A stretch of DNA of 64,000 bases from Saccopteryx bilineata (Eukaryota > Chordata > Mammalia > Chiroptera > Emballonuridae): contig NC_089498.1 in NCBI RefSeq assembly GCF_036850765.1, positions 72,270,305 through 72,334,304 on the forward strand, given 5' to 3'. Shown in pieces: positions 24,696 through 38,715 of the stretch (position 1 is the stretch's first letter; every line of letters begins with the position of its first letter). A program made the translations under genes and the position numbers. The notes below the pieces were generated by a model. That model did no database searches. It was not told where the DNA came from and was given only the letters and a program-made list of their open reading frames with translations.

Positions 24696-26360
24696 GCCAC
24701 TCGAGGGCTGGTGGCCAGAGAGGCTCACGAAGGTTAAGACATTCAGTCCTTCCTGGGGACTTGCAGCCCCTCTGTTGAGAACCACTGCCTAGGGACAGAG
24801 TGATGCACCCAGCCCTGCCCAGTGGAGCTAATTACCACTGTGTTGTGACCATTCCTTGTGAGCTCTAAGGCCCTGGTCTTGGAGCAGCTGCCTTCTCTGG
24901 GTCACTCCCTGGTCCCACACTCTGTGCTCTGGCGCAGGGAACACCTTGCCCACCACTCTCTACCTGGAGACTTGGAAACACCTGACTTGACAGAGACTGA
25001 GCCAGTGCCCCAGGGGTGACAGTGTATCAGAGTGATCTAGGCCCGAATATTGGCTCTCACCAAAGTCGGCAGCTAGTGCCTCTTTAATCGCGTGAGCCAA
25101 AGGAAGTGCCCCCTTGCTGCAGAAGAGAGGCCCCCACACGCAGCCTGGCCTGTCTCAGCCTCTCCCTGTGCTTTCTCCCTGCCCTCTGATGCTCGATTCT
25201 CTTCTCACCTCCTTCCAGGGGCTCTGACTTCCCCTGGCAGAATTAGCACCACAGACATGGGGAGGGTCAGGTTAGTTCACGGAAAAGGTGGGCACTGGCC
25301 AGCGAGTTGGGAGGCTCGGCTTCTAGTCATTTCTCCACTGTTAACTACCTGGAGCAAGGCAGCTCATTCCAGGGCTCAGTGTTCCCAAGTGTCCAATGAG
25401 GAAGATGTCTTCAGTGACCTCTGACTTCCTGAAACCCTCTGACCCCACTGACAGGTTCGCTCAGGGGAGAAGGGGACGCTGGAGCGTCCCGCACCCCCCA
25501 CCTAGGGCTACTGGCTGTGTGAGTCTGCATGGAGTCTTACGCATGGAGTGGGCATTGCAGCACTGTGTGGCATGCGTGTGCTTTGTAACTCTGAATAACA
25601 GCATTCCAAGGAGACCTGGCCACTTAGGAGGAGGTGACAGGCAGGCATGGTGGTAGCAAGTGCTTCACACATTGGTATCTAGCTGCTGAATTCATCAGAG
25701 ATTGAGCACTACAGGTCTAACCATCTGGGTTGTAGGGGGTCCCCCAAGCCCCATAAATGTCAGGGACACTGGGCTGCCATGGTCCACTTGCCCAGCCTCC
25801 CTCATCTCTGGCTCTCTGAACCCTTCCCATTACCATCCCCCACCCCACAAGCTGGCCTCACCCACACCCTGCACCTGGGCATATTTTCAGGAACTTGAAA
25901 CATTAAACACCTAAGACTCCAACTCCCCTGAAAAATGAAAATGAACAGGCCACTGCTGCATGGGTCAGAAAGGGGAGGAGACACACGCAGAGATGGAGGA
26001 GAGAGAAGACAGGCAGGAACAGGGGACCTCCCTCCTCTCTCCATGGAGAATTCTAGAGCGTGGACCTCCCTAAAAGCAGCAGGCTCCTCACTCTGGTAGA
26101 GGGAGGCAGAGGAGGGCTCAGAGAAGGGACCTGGATTTTATATACTAAGGCAGAATTCTCCACACAAAGGGACCCTCTGGTCTCTAGAAAAGCCTTGCTC
26201 CTGAAGACTAAACAAAGTCTTTTAACACAGAGGCAGAACTGAGCTAGGGACAAGACTTCAGCACCATCTAGGTCGTTTCCAGGGGGAGGGGGGGGGGTTT
26301 CAGGGTCTACTCACTGTCCCCTAAATGCCCTTTGCTTCCCCACCCCCACACCTTCACCCA

Positions 26361-26448
26361 GCCCAGGAGGCACCCCCATGTGCCAATCACCACAGAGCTC
26401 TGTCTTAAACATCCCCTTCTTTATACCTCCTCAGGGGCCAGAGTCCAT
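26361..26448. repeat. Direct repeat, copy 1
   Basis: Shares with 27147-27240 the block GCCCAGG...CACCC(C/T)CATGT followed by 'gctctgtcttaaacatccccttctttatacctcctca' and 'gggccagagtc'. The second copy lies about 790 bp downstream in the same orientation. Copy 1 runs into L2-like sequence. Confidence 0.9.
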
Positions 26449-26775
26449 GCTGGGCCCTTGGCCTGGAATGCCCTTCTTGCTCACCTTTCAAAGTTCTGCC
26501 CTCCTTTCAAGGCCCCGCTTAGACATTATGGCCCTGAGGAGACTTTTCTGGGCTCCTCAGTGGATGAGTGTCTCCTTGGAACAACCAGGAACTCTGTGAC
26601 CTTTGCTTCCTCCACAGTCCATTGGAGTAAGAAAGTCGGTCATCTATATTAGACAGTGAGCTCTTAGAGGGGAGAGACTAGTCTGTCTTATTCATTAAGC
26701 CCCCGATGACCTAGCTCAGGTCTCTCTCTACCCAATGGTCCAGGCTCATAAACATCTATGACCTGCTGAATTATC
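26420..26775 (+). repeat. L2 LINE 3' end, diverged
   Basis: The order 'cctggaatgcccttcttgctcacc', 'cctttcaaggccccgctta', 'gtgagctcttagaggggagagact.gtcttattcatt' follows the 3' end of LINE-2. A MIR-like phrase 'attgagcaactactgtgtgcaggc' follows at 26785-26815. Confidence 0.75.
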
Positions 26776-27146
26776 AACCTACTTTATTGAGCAACTACTG
26801 TGTGCAGGCAGTGGGAAGGGAGGGGTGGGGTTGCTGAGGACTGCAAGGCACAGGAGCTAACGGAGATACCCAGCAGTGCAAGGACTATATGCTACGTGCT
26901 CAGTAGAAACACTGCGGCAGCCAGTGTGGCCAGAATGAAGAGAAAACCCAGTCAGCCCAGAAGGGGTAACAAAGCAGGGAGGAAAGGACTGATGCACAGA
27001 GGCAGTCCCCACCCTTGCCTCACCATCGTTTCTCTGATAGAATCATCCAGTGAGCATGATCTTGGGCCATGCTCGCTTCTTGAATCAAGGGATCCAAACT
27101 GGGAGGGTGCCGGACTTCCGCCGAGGTCTGCAGGGTCTGCAGGATT

Positions 27147-27240
27147 GCCCAGGCCACAGGGCACCCTCATGTACTAGTCACCCCTGAGGCTCTGTCTTAA
27201 ACATCCCCTTCTTTATACCTCCTCAAGGGCCAGAGTCGAT
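27147..27240. repeat. Direct repeat, copy 2
   Basis: Second copy of the block at 26361-26448, about 88 bp, with a handful of differences. Copy 2 is not followed by the L2 sequence that follows copy 1, so only a short segment was duplicated. Confidence 0.9.
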
Positions 27241-30200
27241 GGTTAGTCGCCAAGAAGTGAAGCCAGCCAGCCCAGAGCCTTGTCCTGGAGAGGGGAGAAG
27301 ACGGAGTTGCCTCTGGACAGAGGGTCACCGGCCAAACCTTTCCCAGGGGCCTGGCTTGAGGGGGTGATCAGAGGGTGACCACAGGAGAGTGTGGCCGTCT
27401 GCCCTCTCCAAGAGCCAGAGCCCACCCAGAAGAGCAAGGCCTGTGCGCCTGCCCCCTCCGGCCCACAGCTGGGTGCCCTGCGGCTGCGGCTGCAGGTGCC
27501 AGGGCTCTGGGATGCCCCTTCTCATAGAGAACTGCATTTCCTTGAGCAACCCCTCTGCAGAGGGGGCTGCCGGCTTGTCAGGTCCTGACCTTGGAGAGTC
27601 TCTCCAGGAGGCCATGGCCCCCGACCTGCCACCTTTCCCAGCAGATTTCCTTTAACTCTCTCTGGTGCTGTCACCATTAACCCTTTGTCTTCCTGGTTTT
27701 TTTCAAATGTCATAAGCTAATGGGTGTACCAAGCTGCAAAGCAGAGAACATTTGTCTTTGAGAGGAAGACACACTATGTTGTAGAGGGAAAGAGCCCACA
27801 GTTGGGCCATGAGGTTGGGCCCTGGGCTGGTCCTCAGAGCCACGGGCCTCATACACCCAGTCTGGTGCCCTGAGACACCCCATCTAGAACCGACAGTGAT
27901 GGAGAAAGGCAGCAGTCCACATATGTCCAAGAGATCTGGAATAAGCTATCTTTCTTTAACAAAATTGTTGAAGGGACAGTGCCTGGAAATTAGCTACCCT
28001 CTGCCTTCCTTCTCCTGTGCATAGGTCACAATAGGCAGACCACCCTGCTGCCTGCTTCTTCCATAGGGTGGCCATATTCTCTTGTTCAGTCCAGAACACT
28101 TGCAGGTGAAGGAGGGCACTATTCACAATTATGCCCTGACAACAGAAGTCAACCTGGGAAACCAGGAGGTGGGGTCATGCTAACCCATGACAACACACCA
28201 GCAATCTCCCAGCCCGCAGGTCACACTCTGGCAATGACTCAACTTCTCCTTAGAGCGACAGCCATTTATGGAGGGCCTGTGAAGTCAGAGCCAGGTGGAT
28301 ATTGCTGGGGAGAAAAGGTGAACAGCCCCTGTTCTCACCTCCATTCACTTCTGGTGGGGAATTAAGATCAGAACCCCAGTGACACCTGCACTGAAAGGGA
28401 CGCTGGGCAGAGAAGGCAGAAGCACAGAGTGGCGGGTGTTCAGAGGAAAGCAAGGTCTTGAATAAACTGACACCACAGAGGAATTCCTCTGCAGGATGAT
28501 TCCGAGTTGGAGAAGCTGGATCACCAGGCCACTCTCTGACTTTAAATCCATAACATCTCTCTCAGCCTGCAGGTTACAGAGAATGCATCAGAACCAGTTT
28601 GTTATTTTTCTTATTCATAGTGTCTGGTTCACAAAGCTTGTCAATCACAGTTCCACAATTCCACTGCTTTCCCTCTTGGGATGTGTATGTAAGTAGGAAC
28701 AGCAGCCTCTTCGCCTGAGTTGGAGTGGTTCCTCCAAGGTTGCGGACAAATGGCAAGGGTCTCTCTCAGCCTCCTTTGGGGCCAAGGGTGCATGTGCATA
28801 ACTATAACTACATGTGACAAAAGTTATAGCTAACGGACCCAGATGGTGATCCAGCTATGACGTAGGGCTAAGTGGGTACCACTGGGCTTTTTATATCCAA
28901 GTTAGCCAGCTGCCCAACTCTCCTTGCCATCCCCAAGGCATGAAAGAAATAAAAAACATCCTTATATGACATAACACACAAGTGAATGGGTTTAAGAACT
29001 TTCAATGACTCACAGGATCCTGGACATTGGTATACAGTCAAATGGTTTTCATCGTCTGCCAGTGAGCCACCTGCTCTGAACAGACAAGCTTCAAGGAAGA
29101 CAGCTCCATCACTGCCACCTTCTAAGAGAGGATACTGCCGGCCCCTGGGCTCCCTTCACTGTAAGAAATGCACTGAAACCGCCTGCCTGCTAAGAGACAT
29201 TTTTCTTGCACTCCACTCATTCCAAAGACAAAGTGTTTTATTGCAATGTTGGCCAAAATAAATGTGCTTGCAACGCCCTCAGCCAGTGGGAAAGCACGCT
29301 GGCCTGGAGGGAAGGGGTCTGCAGCCGATCCTGGTGCCCTCCCTCCCCAGCTGAGCGCCCTGAGGAGAGCCTCCCAGGCTGTGAGCCTCCACGCCCTCCT
29401 CCGCAGCCGGAGCAGGTCCCGCCTGCCCCGCAGGTGATGAGAGAACACCCTGAGCGGGGACTTGGCACACCTGAGAGAGCTGTACAAAGTGACAGTGTGA
29501 GGGTGAGTGTTCACTGTTCTGAAAAAAAACCTTGCTTCTCATCTTTTCATAGTCAAACCTCAATTAACTGGAGTAACTTGAAGAATGGTTCATTAAAATT
29601 TCTGGCAAAATTAGGTTCAAAGGAGGTTCTCTTGTGTCCACACAGGAGCCCTTGCTGACAGACATTGTGGGCGCTTAATGATGAGGTGGAAATGGTGGGT
29701 GACCTGGGCTGGAAGAAGCGGACAGACAAGGACGGCCTTGGGAAGTTGCTTTTTAAGGCTAAATTCCATAAACAGTTACAGGGGCTCTTAAAATTTTCCC
29801 TGAAAGAGAGAAATCAGCAATTTTTAAAATCTTGCTTCAAAATTGCAGTCACCCATATTTCTGGCTAAATGAGGATTTTTCCCTTTTTGGCTCCAACCCC
29901 AGATGGTTCTTGACACTGGGCCTGCTTCCATCTCCCCAGCAGCCTCCTGCCCTCCTCACCCCCCCACCCCACCCCCGCCCCCCGCCCTCTCAGGCACTGT
30001 GGGCAAGACTCCCCGTGTGGTCAGTCTTTCATCTTATCTTTAACAATCATTACCTTGGTATTTCAGTAGAAAAAGTTCTATTTCATTGTATCACACAGGA
30101 AACTTCAGTGCAGTTAATTGAGGTTTAAATGTATTTTTTTTTAAGTGAGTCAGAACCTAATTTTCAGAATTGCCTCAGGAAGATCAACAGCTTATCTGAT

Positions 30201-30922
30201 TGTATAGGCAGTAGGAAAAAAGGCAGTAGGAAAAATGGGTTCTGAGAGTAATCCCAGATGATGAAAACACTAATTACTTTTTCCCTTGTGATAATCATTT
30301 TTGGTTCAGACCTGTTTATACTGCAGGCAGTGGGTCTTTTCTATGAAAGAAAAACATTTACCTGCATATAGTTTGCTCATGGTTTAAGTTTTTCTATCTT
30401 TCCTGTTTTAATGTTATGCAAGACGTCTTCTTCTGACTTATATTTTTCCTTTGACTTTTAAAAAGTTATTTCCCTTAAACTCTCCTTTGGGTCAAAAGTG
30501 CCTCCCATGAAGGCAACTTGGTGCTAAGCCTCACTCCTGCTCCCCAGGTGTCCCCAACAACATGCATGGCTGTCCCATCCTGAACCCCTCTGGAACCCCT
30601 TCCACCCTGACATCCTTACCAAAAAGCGGTCATTTTCCAACACAGGCCCTTCCCTGGGCTGCAGGCCGTCACTGGTCTCCAGGGGCCCGTGTTTCCCTCT
30701 CCCGCCAGACTGAGCAGAGGGGGAGTGTTGGGAAGGTGCCTACCTTCTTGCCACTTTGATGCTTTACCTGATGGTTCCCAAAGCCTCTTAGCAATCTCTG
30801 GCCCCGGAGGGATAAGACCCCAGCCCAGCAGCTCGGAGGGTCTTGCTAGCCATCACTTTTCCTAGCTCCACCCTTATTCTTTTGGTCTCCTGAGGATTTC
30901 TCTTCTCCATATCTCACATCTG
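27241..30922. other. Intergenic, no gene seen
   Basis: No exon, retrocopy or intact repeat I can name. A G/C-rich patch at about 29280-29440 gives overlapping open frames on both strands, which argues for composition rather than coding. Unplaced relics may be present. Confidence 0.5.
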
Positions 30923-30939
30923 CCCTTGTTCTGTTTTTT

Positions 30940-31020
30940 TGTTTGTTTGTTTGTTTGTTTGTTTGTTTTTAATTTACTGTGTTGACATAGTTTCAAGTGT
31001 CCCACTCAATATAACACCCT
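30940..31020 (-). mobile_element. 5'-truncated L1 3' end, about 80 bp
   Basis: Read on the - strand it is L1 3'-terminal sequence ('gagtgggacacttgaaactatgtcaacacagtaaat') with an (AAAC)n tail. It is flanked by a 17-bp perfect duplication CCCTTGTTCTGTTTTTT (30923-30939 and 31021-31037). Similar terminal sequence appears in the L1 end at 56413. Confidence 0.85.
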
Positions 31021-31037
31021 CCCTTGTTCTGTTTTTT

Positions 31038-34000
31038 AGTTATTTACTTTTCAGTTCTCTCCCCATTCAGTTCCCACCCTCAGACCACTGGCTCCCTCCT
31101 CTGTCCTTGTCCCATCTCTCAGTTCAGTCCACTGAGCACCATTAGAGCTCACCTCCCCACAACGAGTCCCTTGGGTAGAAAGATCTACAGTCTTATCAAC
31201 TTGTGTGATAATTTTGTTTTCCTGCCAAACACTCCTGGTGACTTGCATTTAGTCTTAGACAGGATGTATCATATATCATGTTCCCCGTAAGAAGAGAAAT
31301 ACACACTTTTATTTTAGTTTCTCTTCAAAGTCTGATAAAACATTGTTATTAAGACCCACTGGTGAAAAAATGCTCTGTTTGCTTTGTGTTTTGGTTTCCG
31401 GGTCATAGGCAAAGTCTCCAGGGTTACCTATTGGTTTTCAGTATGTCACAGCAAACTTCTTAGTACAGGCCTATGAACGCTGTATCTCAGAGGAAAGCAG
31501 AGGCCATAGCGCACAAAATGTCTTCACAATGCAAGGGTGAGACTAGATGTAATACTTTGTAATTCTATCATTTTTTGTTGATTTTTTTTGGTTGATTTTG
31601 ATAAGTCAAATGCACTTTTCCTTATGCCTAGCAAGGATTTGTTTGTTTTGTTTTAACCACACAGGTATCTACTTTTCTCTCACTTAAAGATATGTTCTGG
31701 CTCAGGCCTGAGTTGACCAAGGCCCCCTCCCCACCAAGCCTGGATGGAAAGTTGCAGTGAACGAGGAAGAGCTAAAATTCCCTGTGCTGGTTCTTTCTTT
31801 TTCCTTTGCAAACCCACTTGGTTTCATTTTGTTCGTGGATTGTTGGAATCCAGGATGAGGTCTCTAACATGGGATGAGAAACCCAGTCCAGGTGTTTATA
31901 GCATAAAATAGTGGAGCTAATCGTTTTCTTAAAAACCAACTCTCTGATGTATAGCTTAGCCTAAACTCAAGCAGGCCAGTTCCACAGCCATCCAAGGCCC
32001 AGCATTTCCTGTGAATGAGCAGAGGGCTTCAGGGTTCCTATCACCGTGGCCTGCAGAGTTCAGCGTGTGTTCTCCAGAACGAGCAATTGTAAGAATGGAG
32101 TGATCTAAGTGGTTCTGTTGCTGTCAACTGCTTTTAAGAGAAAATGAACACCTGTGTTTTATGTGCTACTGAAGGCACTGCCACAGGTTCATGCAGGAGG
32201 AAGTGCTATCTCTGGGAATACGATTGTGCGTGAACTATTTAAAAATGTGTGTCGTAAAAACCCTCACCAAGTAAGGGTAGAGGAAGAACAGAACAACATT
32301 TCACTAAACTAACTGGCCAAGAAATATGCTATTACCTGGTACACAGACTCAAAGGAGCTGGCTGGTTCTATGTTGGGTACAGTTTCTGTCCCCAGTCCAT
32401 ATATATATTAACCTGATTGTAAAGCAAGATGTCCCCACTTTGGAAGGGACCCTGAAGGAAGTCTGGTGTTTCCAGTTTAAGTTTGTTTAATTTTTCTTTT
32501 CTAAAATAGCTCCTACAAGTGTCCCTCACCAAGTCCTGAGACACTCCCTCAGACTGTTCAAAATGAGTGTGGTCCTGCACATCAGAGCTCACAGCTCGCA
32601 GCCAGTCCACTTGGACTGCTGGCCACGGGAGGACACGCACAGCCTCAGAAAGGCGTTTGACTTTCGATGGTGACTGAAGAGCCTGGTGGCTGTGTGGGCT
32701 TCCTAACGTCCTGCCTCCAACCTCGCTCTCTCAATACTGACCGAAAGGACTTCTTCTGGGAAGAAACTCTGTGCCTCATACCATGGCTTTCCTCCAACAA
32801 GCTGTTGTTAACACCAGATTCCACTGAGCTCCCTGGCCTCTCCCATTAATGATCTAAAGAATGGCTCCAAAGAATTTGAATGACTCCCTAAGTTTCAGAG
32901 CTTCCTTTATAAGGAAGATTATAGAATCTCATATCGTATTTCAGTGATTCAGTAAAAATGCCATTTTACCAGAAAAACAATACTAGTAGGAACACGGTAC
33001 CTGATTCCCTAATCCCAAAACGTCCTTTCTGCCAACTGTCCTTTGTAAACTTCCACAACAATTCCAAGCTGATCTTTCTAGCCGGTTTATTGAAATAATT
33101 GGATTTTTTGCATTTGTTACTTTTACACTTCCATTTAAGCTTTTTTTCCCCCTGGGTATCCGGGATATTTGATGTACAATGATTAAATGCACAGTATTTT
33201 ATTTCTGTGATGAGTTTGATAATGGAACAGTTTTTCTTGCTTCTTATAGCCTTCAGATAATTTCAGAAATATTTCAATCTTACACACGCATTTTGTATAT
33301 GTTTTGCTATTGGTAACTTTATTATGTAAATACCTTTTGGCATATGTTGATGTTTTAAGTACTGTCTCTTTTTTATTGTGTTTATTATCATTATTATTTG
33401 ATTATTCTTAATATTGGATATCTTTTTTTGGTGCACTCAATTTATTTTTCTAATCACCTTTGAGATTTTGGAAATATGTTAGTTACTTATTAAACATAGG
33501 CAAGTGCTTAGCTTAAGTAGTGAGCAAGCTCTTTGATGGACTGGTATTGACATTAAATGACTGGTCCTTCTCTTCTCATTACCAGGTGCTATTTCAACAA
33601 AACTTGTGTCTCTGCTGGGTTTTTCAGTATTTCCCATTTCTGGCTTTTATTTTTAATTACCCATGATTCAATTTGCCAATGCCTAAAAATACCAGGTCAA
33701 AGATAGCTTTTTTCCTAGATGGTAGGATCTTGTTTCATTTCAATAACTCCCAGGCTAAAAGTAAACCACAGGTAACTCCCAGGTAGCTGAGGTTTGCCTA
33801 AGAATCTATGACCACATGGCTTCGCAAGTGGCAGGTGTTTTTGAAGTAAAGAGCAGAGCCCGCAGCTAACCCACACCCACATCTGTTTGAAACTTCTTGC
33901 CTCCCACTTTGACACATCTAGGTAGCCTGCAACCTTGAGTTCTGAACAACTCCATCCCAGCCGGTGTGACACCAGGGTAAGGGTCCTGCGTGGGGTCAGA

Positions 34001-37000
34001 AGATCCAGGTTCCAGTCTCAGTTTTGCTACTTGTGCAATAAGTGACAACCCTTCAGGGCCTTGGCATTTTAAAGGGCAGCACTAGATATTCTTTGCAACT
34101 GGGAATATTCTATATCAATACAGCTAAGCAAATCAGCCTATTCTTTAAAACGTAGCTTTGCTACTCCCAAATAGGGAGAATTTTAGCAAATGAGTACAAC
34201 TGCTCCTTTAAGTAGAAAGCCTGCCGTCTGGAAAACCCACAAGGGCCAATGGCCTGAACCGCAGGGATGGAATAGGTATCCTAAGGATCAAAGGTGACCC
34301 AAGAAAGTGGTGTAGAAAGATTAATTACTTATTACACTAAGCAAGGGCTCCTTAGGAGAGCCCATCAAGCTAAAAAGATGAAAGAGTAACTGGCTCAATT
34401 AACAAAATGGTTAGGCAACAATTAGCCTAATGCACTCTGACTTGTAAGGGAAAAATTAACCAGAAAATTCTTTGCTGAAATCATGGTCCTTATTGTCTGT
34501 GTTGTCCTAGAGTTTTATATGCTATTTTGTACTTATTATCTATGGTGTAAATACTTTTCAATGTAAATGATGTAAATATGAATTATATATTTTGTTTCTG
34601 TCTTTTCTAAAATGGAAGTTTATCTAAGTAATAAAATACAAATCATCTACATCTTGGTTTTGGGTTTCTTTTTTTTTAGAAATTATATACCTTTAATATC
34701 TTTCAGAAGGGAAATAGAGTTTCATGATTAAAGGGAACTTCATTCCTAACTAATGGAAGTAAGATGGTGCCATAGAAAGAGGAAAAGATTAGGGGTCAGG
34801 ACAGTGGGTTGCTGACTCTTTCATTAACAGATGTGGGACTGACTAAGTCACTTAACCTCTTGGAGCTTCTCTAAAAATGAAAGCAGCTGTCACAGTTGTT
34901 TTAAAACCCAAAAGGTAACAGATGCAAATTACTCTGAAAGTAAAAAAGAAAAAGGAAAAAAAAACTGTATTCAAAGGCATGAAATTACTTAATCTTCATT
35001 ATGTGAATTGCTTGGAAGATGGACATTTTTATATAAAGGGAGATTGTATTTGGCTTGAATTTTATTTTGGAACAAAGCAAATTGAAATTGAGTGTGAAGT
35101 TAACTTTTCCTGTTGGTACTTATAAGACCTATGATTAATAATCATAATTATTTTATTAGCTTTAAGACCATTTAAACAAGAGATAAGTCTCAAGAATTTT
35201 TAACAAAATAATAAACTTTGAATATATTCTTGGCTAAAGATCAAGATCTCTTAACAGGTGTCTAATATCCTGTGAAGAAGACTTTTTTTATGAAGGCAGA
35301 AATATAATCTAATGACCTAGAATTGACAAGTCATCTAAAGTGGGCAAAACCAAAAGAAATGTCCCTTACAGACTCTGCTGTGGAGCCAAGGAAATCCTAC
35401 ATATAACTCTATCACACTGAGACGGCCATCGTATCCTTTGTGGATGAGAAAACTGAAGTTATATAACTCAAAAGAAAGTCATGATGAATAGCAGACTGTT
35501 CCCCATTTCAACAGACCAAAAGGCTTGACCTACTTCCTACCATGTCTGAATAGAAACAAGCCTTTAAGATCATATGTGCCCCCTCATCTTTTATAGAAGA
35601 GACTGAGAACTTTTGTATTTCACCCAAAGTCACTCAACATATCTGTCCTCCAGCTCATGAGAAAAACAGCTAGAGATAAAGGGAGAGCCCTTTGTTCCAC
35701 AGGCCCTTCTCTGGAGCTCCTACTCTTCCTACTGTTCAAGATGGTGCATATGGTGAAAGGGAACTTGCTGCATTCATCTATCAGTCACCTACGACCCTCT
35801 ATTTTCAGATCAAGGCATCAGAAACACAGTCATTGCATTGTATAGATTGGAGGGCTAAGTGGAGGTGTACAGAGCAAGAACAGAGCGGACTTTTTGGACA
35901 CCTTTGGCAATCCAATATGGAGTCACTGTCCTCCATGACAGTTATGTCAAGTGCCATGTCAGGACTGAGGTAATGGGTGCAACAGATTGCCCTTTGAAAG
36001 GGCCCAGAGTGCCCTAAACCACCTGAACACATGGATAGGCACTTCATCCAGACACTGATATGAGTGGGACCTCCATCCCTTCTGGGCTACAAGAACTCAA
36101 AGCTCTGGCCACCCAGTGGTCAAGCTTATCTGCAACACGGGTCATGCTCAGAGTCCTGCCAGACTTTCACACCACCAGACGCATGCTCACACTGTGGCGG
36201 CCTGGCTTGAGACTGTCACCTGTTTCTCCACCTGCAGATGCCACCAGTGATTAAGACTTTATACCCCACGTTCACCCTGCTCACTTTTATTGTGCGAGCT
36301 TCCTCTCTCTGTGTGTAACCTGCGTGTGACTCTATTGGTTTATTGGCAGGTCTCCCCTAATAAACCTGGCATTGTGGAAAGACAGGAATGAGTGTGAGTG
36401 ACTCCTTTCCAGGATGCTCCCTATGAACAGGAAGAGTAGCTTCTAAAAGTCAAGGCTTCTACCTCTCTGCTCCTCCTTTTTAGAGAAAAAGGCAGACTTC
36501 CAAAACAGGAAATATGGGTTCCAGGTCTGGGTCTGCCATGAAATGTGACCACCAGCCTTTCCTGCTATGAAATGCTCGCATTGGGGTGAGACGTATCAAG
36601 TACTGCTTCTGTTTTCTATTTCCTGCCATTTTCTTTCCCGCTATCCTCCCCACCACCTACTAGCTTCTATCAGCTTCTTGAAGCAAAACTGGTTAAACAG
36701 GTAAGTCTTTTTGATTCATAGACCTGTGATTTTGAATTGATAAATTCAACAATGCCAAAAACAGAATCAAAAAAGAAAAAGTTTCAGCCGTGTTTTGTTT
36801 TAAATGACTGATGTTTAAAAGCTCCAATGAAGAAATCTCCAGAGAGATCATCTGCAGAACCAAACCTCGGAAAGACAGGGAAGAGGAGAGTGGCTACACT
36901 TTTTCAGGAGTAATCAAACTATAGAAGGATTTTGTATTAAAAGTCAGAAAAAGGTAGAATCATGATTCTCATGTAGATATAAAAAATGAATTGAAATATT

Positions 37001-38300
37001 TTATTTGACTCATATAATGAGGGAACCAGACAGACGTTTTAACCAGTTGAGGAGGAAAGTAAAAGAAAGCACAAATTTATATGGAGTAAAGGAATGTTGA
37101 AAGAATTGCAGATAGAATAAAGTCAATAATCACTATCACATAGGACAGAGTTTACATGTCTATCGCTTACTTACAACTTACAATGCATTGTAAAACAGCT
37201 CAAAGACAATGTCAGATCTAGAATCTGACAACCCAGAAAGATATGCTGTAGATGAGGCAAAATTTCCCATTGAAACACAAGAATATTTGCTACAATTGTA
37301 AAGTTCTGCTTTATTTAATTCCTAGGCCTGTTTCACAAACATTAAAGCTCATCATCATTTTCAACTCACATATTATGCTAGTAAATGTGTAATCAAGAAA
37401 ACCCTAGAGCAGATATTGATGGAGCCCTGTATCTGAGTATTAACCTTCTGACCCTTGCGAGCCCTGTGCCCTTCCCTTCTCTGTTCATGGTCTCTCTGTC
37501 CCACCCTGCCCCCACTATGCTTGGGGCTAAGAACTCTTGACATAAATAACTAACTCTGCAGAGCTTATCAAAAGCAGATGTAGTGAAGGATGTTGACCCT
37601 GGATCTCATAACACTCATCGCTGGAAGGGCAATAAATCTCTATGATTATATGGCTAGAGTCTTTCTTCTGAATTAAAGACCCCTGACCCCTCACATTTGT
37701 GGCTGTTAACTGGGAGGACCTCTTTGTTACTAGTCCCTTAATTTAATGTGCTGACAGTTAAGATGCTTTTAGAATAATGAATTGTATGCAGTCTCTCTCT
37801 TTTTTTTTTTTTTTTACCTCATAGAGCCCTCTTCAATAATATTTCATGCATATCACCCACCTAGCTTTTTTAATGCTGGCAAATTCACAGAATCTTAATC
37901 ATGAATACATAAACTATGCCCCTCCCCCTTTTTCAGTATTAATTAAATTACTGTGGTTACTGTACTCTTGCCACTGCTAAACAGTTTCCTTAGGACTGTT
38001 GGATAATTTCAAGTTAAATAACAAATCAGAATATTAATTCAAGATGTGGCTGTGGGACTAACAAGGTATGTGGCCTTCATTAGCTCTATATCTCCCAAGG
38101 CTTCTACTTCTTCATAAAGTAAAGTCATTGAATACTAAATTTCTTCTGAGTCCTGGCCTGCAGTGATGAGTGATGGCCGGAGATACAGTGTGATCATTGG
38201 TATTTTCTATATGATATGACCATAGTGAGGGAGGAGCAAGCCTCCCTTCTCCCTTGAGAGGGGAGAAACCAGAAGAATACAAGGGAAAGGAGCCAGCAGG
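31038..38300. other. Intergenic, no gene seen
   Basis: A/T-rich sequence with MIR-like phrases near 33980-34060 and 34750-34880. The stretch 37430-37690 contains AATAAA and resembles an LTR 3' part, but I cannot assign it. AATAAA motifs near 34631 and 36358 have no supported gene attached. Confidence 0.45.
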
Positions 38301-38585
38301 GATAACTGAGTCAGCCACTTATAAATTAACTATATCTCATAGTTCTCTAAATGGTTGCTTAGAGCCACTTGCAACACAAAGCAAGAAAAGCACGATCTGT
38401 ATGTAGCTACAACCAGTGACCTGGAAACACCTTCCCCTTGCTGAACCCAGTGAAACTCCCTGTCCCCTCTCCTTGAGCCCTGGAAAACCTTAAACAAAGG
38501 AATCACGCACCCATTGCTTGGATACTGTAAAGGTCTATAACCTGTAAGAAAATCTAATTTGGGGAGCTCATGCTTTGGTGCTACT

Positions 38586-38715
38586 AACCTCATGTGCTCC
38601 ACCGGCTACTAATAAATTCGTTTTCCTTCATTAATTAAGTTGTCTGAGTGTCACCTCCATCAGGGTCATTTTCCTGCAATAATAGTTGCTGTTGACAACT
38701 ATAAGTGTCATTGAA
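38586..38715 (+). repeat. LTR-like fragment, inverted-repeat arm 1
   Basis: The 130-bp segment contains 'gctccaccggctactaataaattc' (polyadenylation signal), 'aattaagttgtctgagtgtcacctccatcagggtc' and 'gttgctgttgacaactataagtgtca'. It matches the reverse complement of 40515-40644. Order and content (AATAAA, then a U5-like stretch, ending in CA) suggest the 3' part of a retroviral-type LTR. The sequence upstream from about 38130 may be the rest of the same LTR. Confidence 0.7.

Larger units (their letters stand above)
22006..26360. other. Intergenic, no gene seen
   Basis: No supported exon or retrocopy. It holds a reversed SINE at 22705-22845, a C-homopolymer near 24356-24371, a minisatellite at 24506-24695 and a MIR-like stretch near 25300-25405. 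Open frames here are short and lack coding character. Confidence 0.6.

Noticed and set aside
29206..29658. Overlapping open frames of 60-150 codons on both strands
   Set aside because: The frames overlap in a G/C-rich patch with no homology I recognise and no splice or start context. Composition explains them.
34540..34660. AATAAA with A/T-rich context that looked like a gene 3' end
   Set aside because: No coding sequence, retrocopy or target-site duplication could be linked to it. The signal alone is too common in A/T-rich DNA.
35640..36370. Possible retrocopy or LTR (several open frames, AATAAA at 36358)
   Set aside because: The frames switch and none shows a protein family I know. No ends or duplications were visible, so I left it unannotated.
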